From assembly GCA_902774795.1 (NCBI GenBank), contig CACYKA010000011.1:1-64000 (forward strand): a DNA stretch of 64,000 bases, in the 5' to 3' direction. This document shows, piece after piece, positions 46,894 to 55,400 of the stretch. The notes below the pieces were generated by a model that saw only the letters and a list, made by a program, of their open reading frames with translations, did no database searches and had not been told where the DNA came from. This DNA comes from an uncultured Prevotellaceae bacterium (GTDB lineage Bacteria > Bacteroidota > Bacteroidia > Bacteroidales > Bacteroidaceae). Each line of letters begins with the position of its first letter. Within the stretch, counting starts at the first letter, position 1. A program made the translations under genes and the position numbers.

Positions 46894-46904
46894 AAAAGTG
46901 CGGA
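46872..46904 (-). terminator. Rho-independent terminator of the HU-smalltalk transcript
   Basis: On the minus strand TCCGCACT pairs with AGTGCGGA (10-base loop), followed by seven T residues. It lies 38 bases after the smalltalk stop. The second stem arm and T run are also the spacer of the next gene's promoter. Confidence 0.75.
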
Positions 46905-46941
46905 AAATTTTTATCTAGGGATCTCAGCCCTTTTTGCTAAT

Positions 46942-47052
46942 TTAGAAAGGTCCGTGGCCCATACAACTGGTGGTTGTTATTGCTGTCAGTGCAGCCGTGA
47001 GTGCAGCTACTATCATCTTCGCCAGTATGTCGAAAATTCTTTTCTTGTCCAT
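46942..47052 (-). CDS. Smalltalk-type small protein
   Basis: A 36-residue frame with ATG at 47052: a basic start (MDKKRIFDIL), a hydrophobic alanine/threonine-rich helix (AKMIVAALTAALTAITTT) and the end SCMGHGPF. This is the pattern of the smalltalk proteins that sit just downstream of HU-like genes in Bacteroides and Prevotella. The T-T-S-C motif could act as a lipobox, making a tiny lipoprotein, or the helix may simply span the membrane. Function unknown. It follows the HU gene on the same strand and is followed by a terminator, which supports a real transcript. Confidence 0.75.
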   Translation of the reverse strand: MDKKRIFDILAKMIVAALTAALTAITTTSCMGHGPF

Positions 47053-47055
47053 TTC

Positions 47056-47096
47056 GAAAATTGATAATTGATAATTGAAAATTGACAATTGAAATT
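47056..47096. repeat. AATTGATAATTGATAATTGA repeat
   Basis: Four to five imperfect units TTGATAA/TTGAAAA/TTGACAA between smalltalk and HU genes. Confidence 0.8.
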
Positions 47097-47110
47097 TTTA
47101 AGAAGTGAGG

Positions 47111-47149
47111 GTTAGCCGCTAACCGCTAATCGCTAACCGCTCACCGTTA
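47111..47149. repeat. GCTAACCGCTAATC repeat
   Basis: Four imperfect units of CCGCTAA/TCGCTAA directly after the HU stop codon. Related, in reverse complement, to 2882-2910. Confidence 0.8.
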
Positions 47150-47154
47150 AAGGA

Positions 47155-47721
47155 CTAGTCGTTACTTACTCCGCCGTTGTTGTCACCGCCAGTGTTGCCA
47201 CCGGTGTTACCACCAGTGTTGGTGCCGCCGTTGTTCTCACCGCCGTTGTTCTCGTTCTCAGGGTCTTCGACCTCTGCATCGTCGGTTGATGTGACGCGCT
47301 TCACAACCTCGCCGTTGCGGTCGTAGCATGTAATGCTGACAGAGGCAGACTTGAGCTCGTCCTTCAGGTCAACGGATGGGGTGAACACGATGCGTCGTGT
47401 AGAGATGAGCTTTGCTGCTACATCGTTCACGTCGGCGACGCTGTTGGAACGGAGTCCGAAACGCATGGTGCCGAGTCCGGGCAGTGCTACAGAGTGACCT
47501 TCCGTTGCCCATGCCTTGATGACCTCTCCGGCTGCATCCCAGCATGCTGCCATCACACCCTTTGCCACTCCTGAGCGCAGTGCTGCCTCAGCTATCACCT
47601 TGCTTTCGGAAAGCTTGCTGTAGAGTTCGGGCTTCAGAACGTAGCGGAAACCCAGTGAATTACCCTGTTTGTCTTTGAAATGACTGAGGTCAGTCTCGAT
47701 TGCTTTTACTTTGATTGACAT
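47155..47721 (-). CDS. HU-like DNA-binding protein with Gly/Asn tail
   Basis: A 188-residue protein. Residues 1-125 match the long HU-like family of Bacteroidetes (IAEAALRSGVAKGVMAACWD, VIKAWATEGHSVALPGLGTM, RRIVFTPSVDLKDELKSASV), where the beta-arm of HU would bind DNA. The last 40 residues are a low-complexity tail rich in Gly, Asn, Glu and Thr (GGENNGGTNTGGNTGG...). The tail DNA is itself a repeat. A smalltalk gene follows. In related genomes this pair is often next to a primase-like or amidase gene; none is present here. Confidence 0.88.
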   Translation of the reverse strand: MSIKVKAIETDLSHFKDKQGNSLGFRYVLKPELYSKLSESKVIAEAALRSGVAKGVMAACWDAAGEVIKAWATEGHSVALPGLGTMRFGLRSNSVADVNDVAAKLISTRRIVFTPSVDLKDELKSASVSITCYDRNGEVVKRVTSTDDAEVEDPENENNGGENNGGTNTGGNTGGNTGGDNNGGVSND

Positions 47722-47729
47722 AGTAACTA

Positions 47730-47762
47730 AATTGAAAATTGATAATTGATAATTGAAAATTA
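47730..47762. repeat. AATTGAAAATTGATAATTGA repeat
   Basis: Copies of the TTGATAA/TTGAAAA family in the leader of the HU gene. Confidence 0.8.
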
Positions 47763-47904
47763 AGTTAATGAATTAACATCTTTCATGGCACCCTTCTTCT
47801 TATCCACAATCTTCAATCTTCAGTCTTCAAAATTTTCTATGCGCATGAAGAATTTTTTCTTTGCTTTAGTAACGAAACAGCTGCGCGCTTGCTGATTTCT
47901 GGTG

Positions 47905-47912
47905 CAAAGGTA
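47905..47912 (-). promoter_or_regulatory. -7 box for the HU-smalltalk operon
   Basis: The minus strand reads TACCTTTG about 185 bases upstream of the HU start. No clear -33 box; the leader would be long and contains a repeat. Between 47722 and 48367 I see no gene, only this box and the repeats listed below. Confidence 0.45.
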
Positions 47913-47984
47913 CGACATTTTTTTAGCTCACGAAAAAAAAGCGTGGGTTTTAACATTTTTGTCTTTTGAGGGTGATTGGAGGTG

Positions 47985-48030
47985 ATGAAAGTTACGAAAG
48001 TTACAAAAGTTACAAAAGTTACGAAAGTTA
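47985..48030. repeat. Iteron-like 9-base tandem repeat, array 1
   Basis: GTTAC recurs at exactly 9-base spacing (47991, 48000, 48009 and 48018), with a last partial GTTA at 48027, in units GTTAC(G/A)AAA. An AT-rich stretch with TATATATATAA lies just beyond (48061-48115). The array can also be read as a short frame of M-K-V-T-K-V-T repeats, which I do not call a gene. Confidence 0.8.
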
Positions 48031-48217
48031 TTTTCCTCTTGCGTCATGCACACACATGCATATATATATAATAAAATACTAACTCTCTCCCCAATATATA
48101 ATAAATTATATATTTCTCCCCTCTCCCTTCCTTCGGCTATTATGGCATATTGGTATTATTCACCCTGCATCCAAACGATGTGCCAATCGCAATAATACAT
48201 GAAAAAAACAAAAAAAA

Positions 48218-48240
48218 CTTTTGTAACCTTTGTAACCTTT
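48218..48240. repeat. Iteron-like 9-base tandem repeat, array 2 (inverted)
   Basis: GTAAC at 48223 and 48232, again 9 bases apart, in reverse orientation to array 1. The two arrays flank about 190 bases of AT-rich DNA. Confidence 0.7.
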
Positions 48241-48241
48241 T

Positions 48242-48257
48242 GCGAGGATTTCCTCGC
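48242..48257. promoter_or_regulatory. Short perfect hairpin
   Basis: GCGAGG pairs with CCTCGC around ATTT immediately after array 2. It is followed by a second GC-rich GTCGCGAGG (48269-48277) and a T tract, so it may terminate transcription entering the lipoprotein gene. Confidence 0.45.
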
Positions 48258-48305
48258 CACCTGAGAAGGTCGCGAGGTTTTTTTTGTGAAAATATCAAAA
48301 TAGTT

Positions 48306-48336
48306 TTTGTAGAGTGCGGGTTTTTTTGTACTTTTG
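48306..48336 (+). promoter_or_regulatory. Promoter for the lipoprotein gene
   Basis: TTTG (48306-48309) and TACTTTTG (48329-48336) with a 19-base spacer TAGAGTGCGGGTTTTTTTG, 31 bases upstream of the start codon. The spacer is almost identical to that at 46871-46889 on the minus strand. Confidence 0.75.
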
Positions 48337-48367
48337 CGGCATCATTATAACCAAAACAAAAGGACTT

Positions 48368-49174
48368 ATGCGAACAAAATTTTTTCAACTGATGCTCGCC
48401 GCACTTGTGGTTTGCACAGCTATGGTCTTCAATTCTTGCAGCAGTGATGACAATGACAACAACATCGACAACCTCCCTGAGAAGATTATCGGTAAGTGGA
48501 TTACCGCTGATATGAACGGACAACCCGCTCCGACCAACGATAAGATGGTCTTCACCTTCGTATCCACCACCAAGGCTTACGTAAGCGCATCCCTTAACAC
48601 ACATCCGGAAGTGAGTGAACTATGGGCTACCCAGACAGAAAACGATGTCGCCATCAATGGCAACAAAATGACGCTCACAAGCCACCCCAACCAGCATGAG
48701 ACGGTAGTGGATGAGTTGACTGTTACCGCCATCAACAACAGCGAGTTAATAGCCAATCGCAAGCTGACGGTGACGGTTAACGGCAAAGTGGTAATATCCG
48801 AAGACCAACTCGTCCGCTACGAGAAGATCACCGCCGACTATCGCGATGCCATTGTTGGCACATGGCAGGGCCACTGCACAAGCGCTGGTTCTGTATTCGA
48901 CGACGGACAGGAACACCGCTGGCAGTATAAGGCCGACGGCACCTATGTATTTTATGTAAAGGACGGCAATAATTGGGTTCCAAGTGCCAATACGTTGAAC
49001 GAGTACTTCGTCGATGGCACATTGCTCTGCAGCCGCTGGATAGATCAGGGACAGGAAAACCGCGAGTGGTGGGAAATCACCATCAACGGAAATAAGATGA
49101 ACTGGACCGCCCTGCGTGAAAACCCTGACGGAACCACCTTCACAGCGACCTTCGAAATGACGAAAGTAGAGTAA
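48368..49174 (+). CDS. Lipoprotein with two lipocalin-like repeats
   Basis: A 268-residue exported lipoprotein. Signal peptide FFQLMLAALVVCTAMVFNSC with lipobox F-N-S-C (Cys24), followed by an S-S-D-D-N-D linker typical of Bacteroidetes surface lipoproteins. The mature part has two similar beta-rich units, each starting I-x-G-x-W (KIIGKWITADMNGQPAPTND and AIVGTWQGHCTSAGSVFDDG) and resembling the small lipocalin-like domains common in Bacteroidales. The open frame extends to 48314, but the promoter lies inside that extension, so I use ATG 48368. Probably outer-membrane exposed; ligand unknown. Confidence 0.85.
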   Translation: MRTKFFQLMLAALVVCTAMVFNSCSSDDNDNNIDNLPEKIIGKWITADMNGQPAPTNDKMVFTFVSTTKAYVSASLNTHPEVSELWATQTENDVAINGNKMTLTSHPNQHETVVDELTVTAINNSELIANRKLTVTVNGKVVISEDQLVRYEKITADYRDAIVGTWQGHCTSAGSVFDDGQEHRWQYKADGTYVFYVKDGNNWVPSANTLNEYFVDGTLLCSRWIDQGQENREWWEITINGNKMNWTALRENPDGTTFTATFEMTKVE

Positions 49175-49212
49175 GAGGGAAGATGTAAGAGGGAAGAAGG
49201 AAGATAAAAATT

Positions 49213-49240
49213 TCCGCACTTCACTTTTGGTGAGTGCGGA
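49213..49240. terminator. Bidirectional hairpin between convergent genes
   Basis: TCCGCACTTCA pairs with TGAGTGCGGA (one bulged base; loop CTTTTGG), flanked by AAAAATTT and TATTTT. It lies between the lipoprotein stop (49174) and the transporter stop (49255). It uses the same TCCGCACT/AGTGCGGA stem as the terminator at 46872. Confidence 0.7.
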
Positions 49241-49254
49241 TATTTTGCTAACCT

Positions 49255-50577
49255 TTATAATATATTCAGAGAATTGAGGAATACGATGAAGATGGCTATG
49301 GGTATTACCCAGCGGAGGAGGATAAGATATATGGCGGCTCCCCTACCCTGATAACGCGCCTTGGGAACGAACCAGCCTGTAAACACGGCGGTGGCGAATG
49401 CTCCGAGTGGTATCAGGAAATTTGTGACAAGGGTGTTGGCATTATCGAAGAGGTTATGCCCCATGATGGTGAGCCAGGCGGCATTGCCCGTCGTGGACAG
49501 AATACACAGGATATTGGCTGCCACCAATATCAGACTGACTACTATCACACTCTGATGTCTGCCCAAAGGACGTTTGGTGTCTGATGTGGCTTCACAGACA
49601 AACGCCACCATAACCTCCATCATGGAGATGGTAGAGGTGATGGCTGCCACACACATAAGTGCGAAGAAAGCGGTGCTGGTGAGAGCCGGACTGAACATCT
49701 GCTGGAACACCTCGGGTAATGTGACGAATGTGAGCTGCGGCCCTTCTGTGGGGCTGAAGCCGAACGCAAACACTGCAGGAAAGACTATGGTGCCGGCAAG
49801 CAACGACACGAGGATGACGAGCAGTATCATCTGCAACGACGTGCTGGTGACATCCTGGTCCTGCGGCATATATCCTCCATACGTGATGAGTATTCCCAGG
49901 CCAATGGACAGGGTGAAGAAACTGAGTCCCATGGCTTCGAGTATTACGTTCGGAGTAATCTTGGAGAAGTCAGGATGGAAGAGGAAGTGCAACCCTGTGG
50001 TTCCACCGTCCATAAACACCATATGGATAGCCATCACTATCAACATGATGAACAGAATGGGCATGAGAATCTTGCTCAGACGCTCAATGCCCTTGTTGAC
50101 GTCAAACCACAATACCGATGCCGTGAGAATAATAGCTATAATGGCATAGAGTATCATAGTAGGGGCATTTCCCTCAAAGGTCTTGAAGTAAGCTGTAAGA
50201 GCAGCGGCATCCATACCTGAGAAGGTGTTAGACGCTGCCTCGACCATGTAGTAGATACACCATCCCGTGACGACAAAATAGAAGCTCAGAATGAGCAACA
50301 CCGACAACATCGTTGTCCACGCCAGCCACTGCCAGCGATTAGTGCCGCCCAGAGTGCGGTATGCACCATAGGCACTCTTGCGCGACAGCTTGCCTATCAG
50401 GAACTCGTTCATCACTAGGGGCAATCCGAAGATTATCGAACAGACGATATAAAGGATGATGAATGCACCACCACCGTTTTCACCTACGGTGTAGGGGAAT
50501 TTCCATATACTACCCAATCCTACTGCACTACCCGCAGCGGCCAGCAATACTCCAATTTTTGATGAAAAAGAATTCAT
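49255..50577 (-). CDS. Sodium-dependent transporter of the NSS/SNF family
   Basis: A 440-residue inner-membrane protein with about eleven helices. The N-terminal sodium/substrate signature is GSAVGLGSIWKFPYTVGENG (residues 16-35), which contains the unwound TM1 region of LeuT-like carriers. FGLPLVMNEFLIGKLSRKSA and FFTLSIGLGILITYGGYM (TM6 region) also fit. NSS carriers take up amino acids or amines with sodium. It starts 74 bases after the NRPS end on the same strand, so it might be cotranscribed and supply or recover a substrate of that pathway; this is inference from position. Confidence 0.9.
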   Translation of the reverse strand: MNSFSSKIGVLLAAAGSAVGLGSIWKFPYTVGENGGGAFIILYIVCSIIFGLPLVMNEFLIGKLSRKSAYGAYRTLGGTNRWQWLAWTTMLSVLLILSFYFVVTGWCIYYMVEAASNTFSGMDAAALTAYFKTFEGNAPTMILYAIIAIILTASVLWFDVNKGIERLSKILMPILFIMLIVMAIHMVFMDGGTTGLHFLFHPDFSKITPNVILEAMGLSFFTLSIGLGILITYGGYMPQDQDVTSTSLQMILLVILVSLLAGTIVFPAVFAFGFSPTEGPQLTFVTLPEVFQQMFSPALTSTAFFALMCVAAITSTISMMEVMVAFVCEATSDTKRPLGRHQSVIVVSLILVAANILCILSTTGNAAWLTIMGHNLFDNANTLVTNFLIPLGAFATAVFTGWFVPKARYQGRGAAIYLILLRWVIPIAIFIVFLNSLNIL

Positions 50578-50651
50578 ACGATGTAAGATGTATTATGGAC
50601 TCCGAGCTTGCTCGCCTGAGCACCGACGGAGCGCAAGAAGATGTATGATGT

Positions 50652-52490
50652 TTATTCAAAGAAGCCGAATCCGCTGATGGCGGTTAGCATGCGCTCCACA
50701 TAGTCCCAAGCGGTATCGCTCCAATGGAATCCGAGACGATGCAGAACAGAGCAGGTGTATCGGTTGTCACGATTTATGAAGACAGCCTTCTGTCCGTGAG
50801 CCATATCCTGATAAGCCATCATTGCAGAGAGCAATTTTGCCTTCTCTTGGTCTTGACCGGCTTCAGCAAGAGCCTTCTCGAATTCCTCATTTTCCACAAA
50901 GTTTATATTTCTTTCCACTTTGCTCAAAAGTTGAAGAATGTCGCCAAGGAGCTCCGTGTGGTTGTTGAACGGCTGGAAGACTGTACACTTTTTTGGAGTG
51001 GTTGCAAGGAGTACTACAGCCTTTGCCGTCTCGTTGATAGGCGACATCTCAATGCTTTCGTCATAACTGTCGTAAGGACAACAACCAAGTGTAGAGAATA
51101 CCTTGAGTCGTCCCATATAACTGTTGCTGTTGAAGTTGACCTGGAACTCACCATCATAGCTTCGTGGTGCCAGATTGCCCACACGCATAACTTTACCGCT
51201 AAGACCGTGATGGGCAACGGCATCGAGAACTATTCGTTCAGCAAGGAACTTAGAGTGGATATAACGGTTATCCAGGAACTGTCCAAACCAGAACTTGCGC
51301 TCGTCGAGTTTTGGTATCTCTTCACCATTATTGCGTATAACCCACATCTCACCAACAGAAGTTGTAGAGATATGTACCAGTTTGGCACCAGTCTGCAGAC
51401 AGAACTCCACACAACGTTGTGCTCCGCCAATATTTACATCTTCAATGTCTGAAGTCTTTGAGAAGTGCTTCACGTTAGCAGCACAGTTGAAGACGGTGTC
51501 AATTTTAGAGTTGACAGTTGACAATTGACAATTGACAATTTCCGTAAAGTCCTGTGTCACGTCTCCGTTAACAACGAAGAGACGAGTGCCAATGAGTTCC
51601 TTAAACGATGTCTCGAAGTAGTAGAACAACAGGTTCTTCAATCGACGCTCTGCTGCCTGCTGGTCCTGACCACGCACAAGACATGTGATGGTGGTAGCAT
51701 CGGAATCGATGAGTTCGCGCAGCACATGGATACCCAAATAGCCTGTAGCACCCGTAAGGAGCACATTGCCCAACTGCTGGCGTTCACCCTTAAGGAATGT
51801 TTCCACATTATTTTGTGGTAAAATAGCATCGATACCAGTATAATCGAAGTTAGTCACTTCGTCGTCTGTATTATCAACTGGAGTATCACCTGTCACAAGC
51901 TGCGCCAACAAACGTGGTGTGGCATGTGTGAAGACATCACCATAAGCTACATGGTGACCAGCCTTGTCGGCCTCGATGATAACCTTCGTTACCATGAGTG
52001 ATGTTCCACCAAGTTCGAAGAAATTGTCGGTAGCACCAATCTTGTCCATAGACAACACATTGCAGAAGATACTGCAGAAGAGTTTCTCGGTATCGTTGGC
52101 AGGTTCCACATAATCGTGGTCAGCAGCCTGAACGACAGGAGCAGGCAGTGCCTTCTTGTTCACCTTCTGGTTTTGGTTCAGAGGAATGTTGTCAATCTGC
52201 ATCGTGGCAGCAGGAATCATATATGAAGGTTTCTGCTTGCCAATGAAATGGTTCAGTTCATTGATGTCTATCTGTTCATCGCTGACGATATAAGCTGCAA
52301 TAAACTTACCGCCATTGTCGTAGTCAAATGCCTGAACTGTAGCATCCTTGATGCCTGGGAACTCGCGAATCACAGATTCCACCTCTTTCAGTTCGATGCG
52401 GAAACCACGAATCTTCACCTGACCCGAATTGAATATTACCATCAGCCAGATAGCGCACCACATCACCTGTGCGGTAGCAGCGCTTGCCAT
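50652..52490 (-). CDS. NRPS second fragment: end of adenylation domain, carrier protein, terminal reductase
   Basis: This frame continues the NRPS after a frameshift near 52421-52431. Homology starts at N-S-G-Q-V-K-I-R-G-F-R (C-terminal part of an adenylation domain, ending NQNQKVNKKALPAP). A carrier domain follows with the pantetheine serine in NFFELGGTSLMVTKVI (near residue 166), then a terminal reductase domain: LLTGATGYLGIHVLREL (NAD(P)H fold, near 238), HISTTSVGE and NRYIHSKFLAE (YxxxK, near 402). Such domains release the peptide as an aldehyde or alcohol. In the original protein this would be one chain with the upstream fragment. It contains one in-frame repeat (51510-51541). The first ~17 residues of the listed frame are out-of-frame shadow. 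Confidence 0.85.
   Translation of the reverse strand: MASAATAQVMWCAIWLMVIFNSGQVKIRGFRIELKEVESVIREFPGIKDATVQAFDYDNGGKFIAAYIVSDEQIDINELNHFIGKQKPSYMIPAATMQIDNIPLNQNQKVNKKALPAPVVQAADHDYVEPANDTEKLFCSIFCNVLSMDKIGATDNFFELGGTSLMVTKVIIEADKAGHHVAYGDVFTHATPRLLAQLVTGDTPVDNTDDEVTNFDYTGIDAILPQNNVETFLKGERQQLGNVLLTGATGYLGIHVLRELIDSDATTITCLVRGQDQQAAERRLKNLLFYYFETSFKELIGTRLFVVNGDVTQDFTEIVNCQLSTVNSKIDTVFNCAANVKHFSKTSDIEDVNIGGAQRCVEFCLQTGAKLVHISTTSVGEMWVIRNNGEEIPKLDERKFWFGQFLDNRYIHSKFLAERIVLDAVAHHGLSGKVMRVGNLAPRSYDGEFQVNFNSNSYMGRLKVFSTLGCCPYDSYDESIEMSPINETAKAVVLLATTPKKCTVFQPFNNHTELLGDILQLLSKVERNINFVENEEFEKALAEAGQDQEKAKLLSAMMAYQDMAHGQKAVFINRDNRYTCSVLHRLGFHWSDTAWDYVERMLTAISGFGFFE
51510..51541. repeat. Intragenic TTGACAATTGACAA repeat in the NRPS reductase domain
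   Basis: Four copies of the 7-8 base unit TTGACAA/TTGACAG inside the reductase coding region, read in frame as I-V-N-C-Q-L-S-T-V-N-S. Confidence 0.85.
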
Positions 52491-55400
52491 TCCATTGTAT
52501 GTAGGTCTCAGCTGTCTTCTCAGGCAGGTTCAAGTATCCTCGGCTCACCTGTGGACCACTTACCAGCATCTCTCCGGCAGCTCCCAGTGGAAGGCGGTTC
52601 ATATCCTTATCAACAATAAAGAGTTGCAAGTTATCCAGCGGCTTGCCGATAGGAGCATTCTGCTCAAACTCCGTCTGCTGATATGTAGTTGTAAATATGG
52701 TACACTCCGTAGGTCCGTAACCATTATGAAGCTTATAACCTTTTGGCGGGGTAAGCGGCAGAATCTTCTCGCCTCCGACAGAGAGGTGGCGCAGCGAATG
52801 ATTATCGCAGTTCATCGCAAACTGGCATCCCACCTGAGTTGTCATGAACGAATGGGTTACACCCTCTTCATTGAAATAAGCATTCAGGTCAGGAAGGTTC
52901 AAACGAATGTCCTCTCCAACAATCACTACAGTAGCACCTGTAGTAAGGGCTGGATACATATCCATCATGCAGGCATCGAAACCATAGCTGGCATAAGCAG
53001 CAACCTTGTCGCCAGGTTTGAGGTCATAGTAACGCTGATACCAATGACAGAAGCAAACGAGATTACCGTGCTCTAACTGACAACCCTTTGGTACACCAGT
53101 AGAACCAGAGGTGTATAGCAGGATGAAAAGCCTGTCGGGCTTTAATTGACAATTGACAATTGACAATTGAGATTTGCCTTCCTCTGTAAGATCAGGAAGT
53201 TTCTCAATATCCTTTGTCAAAAGAACCTCACCCTGATATTCATCTACAACACCTCGCAATTCCTCATCCGCAATAAGTAACTTTGCTGAAGCATCCTGCA
53301 TCATGAAGTTCAGGCGCTCCTTAGGATAACTTGGATCGAGTGGCTGATAAGCGCAACCTGCCTTCAGTACGCCAAGTGAGGCAATAGCCATCCACTCACT
53401 ACGAGGAATGATGATAGAAACAACATCTTCGCTCTTAAGTCCCTTTCTGATAAGGTATGCAGCAATGCGGTCTGACATCTCATCCATCTCCTTATAGGTC
53501 AGTCGTACATCGTGATATATCACGGCAATGTTGTCAGGCACACTTTCTACCTGCTTGCGGAACAGGGAGATGATGGTCTGTGTGCTGTCGTAAGGTACAT
53601 CAGTATTGTTGAAACTGTCAAGCAAGGTTGTCTGCTTATCGTCAAGCAACGAAACACTCTTCAGTTTAGCATCAGGATTGCTCATGAAGGCATTTGCAGC
53701 ATTACTGATTGACTGTGCCAGACTCTGCATCAGTTCCTGACTGTAGCGTCCGTTGTCGTATTGCAAGCAGATGCTCGGCCTACCTTCAGGATTATTCTGG
53801 ATATAAAAAGCGATTCGGAATTTTGGCGCATCCGACTCAAACAACTCCATAGTCACCGGTTGCCCCTTGTACTCATGTCCCTCTAATACTCCCATCTGGT
53901 AGGCGAACATTATCTCTGCCGAGAGATCGTAGTCGGAGGCGATGCGAGCGAAAGGATAACTCTCGTGGCGCAATGTCTCATCGAAGTTCCTGCTGGTTTC
54001 ATTAATGAAATCCATCACGCTTTGTTCCTCAATGAAAGCACTCAATGCCAACGTGTTGACAAACATGCCGACAGTGTTGCTGATGCGCAAGTCGGAACGT
54101 CCGTTACTGATTGTGGTTATGCACAACTGCTCATTGTTAGTGAATCGTGACAACGCATAGAAAGTGGCAGCAAGGATATGATGTGCTGGAGAGATATTGT
54201 GTTGACGGCAGAAACTGTCTATTTTATCGAAGTTTAGTGGATGGTATAAGGTTTCCACAACACCTTGCTCCAGAGGATTGGTAAGGTCTGCAGGAACTTC
54301 CGTAACACCTTCAATCTTACCCAGTCGCTCCTGGAAGAAATCACGTGCTTCTGCATATTCCTCACTATTCTCTGCTGCTTTCTGGGCAGCTACAAAGTCA
54401 GCATAAGTAAAGTTCTCCGACTCTATCTTCTTACCGTTCATCAAGTCGCACAACTGATCCAGGAACAGGTTGAACGAAGCACCGTCAAATATCAGGTGAT
54501 GCACATCTGCCAAGAGATAAACATATTCCTCAGTGCTGACAATCTCCATGCGATACAAAGGTCCTTGCCTCAGATTAAATGGCTTGACGAACTCAACCAT
54601 ATATTTATTTATCTCTGCTTCGTCTAACTTGCTTTGTTCAATGACAACAGGTTGAGTGGTATCAATAATTTGTATAATATCACCTCCCTGGCTATCGAAA
54701 TGCACATGGAACTGCGGGTGAGCTTTAATAATAGTTTCTACCGACTTGCTGAACAACTGCACATCAGTTCCCTTCGGGAAACGTATTGCCGCCGGAATAT
54801 TGTACACCATAGAAGTCGGTTGCTTCATGCAATCCACATAGACACCCATCTGTGCGTATGACAGCGGGATGTTGCTCATATCCGCATGCTTCACCTCATC
54901 AACTTCCTTATTGGCAGCTCCACCTCCGCTCATCATTACCTTCAGAATCTCGTTCTCGATGCTCTGTATGCTTCCTGTCTTCGCCAAAGCCTTCGAATCC
55001 AGCATTACGCCAAAACGCTTATTTATTTGTATCGCCAGCTTGATAGACATAATAGACGTCAGACCCACATACCCCAGTATGGTAGTAATTCCAAAATCCT
55101 CGGTATTGATAATCTCTGCAATGATGCTATGAATTTCCTGTTCCAATACATTGAGAGGAGCCGCAGACTCTTCCATCTGACTTCTTCCATCTGACTTCTT
55201 CTCCGGTTTCGGAAGAGCCTTCTTGTTCACCTTCTGATTCTGGTTCAGAGGAATAGCCTCTATCTGCATCGTTACGGCAGGCACCATGTATGGTGGTTTC
55301 TGGTCGAGGATGAAATTGTTCAGTGCCTCAATATCTATCTCCTGATCACTAACGATGTATGCAGCAATGAATTTTCCGCCACCTTCTTCGTCGAAAGCCT

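Noticed and set aside
47985-48071. 28-codon frame of M-K-V-T repeats
   Set aside because: It is just the translation of a 9-base tandem repeat with no ribosome site evidence; treated as repeat DNA.
47985-48240. Possible CRISPR array
   Set aside because: Units are only 9 bases with no unique spacers and no cas genes in the window.
48140-48604. 154-codon minus-strand frame across the lipoprotein start
   Set aside because: Runs through a promoter, a hairpin and a signal-peptide coding region; no family match.
50724-51452. 242-codon plus-strand frame opposite the NRPS reductase
   Set aside because: Antisense to conserved reductase motifs; no independent start signals.
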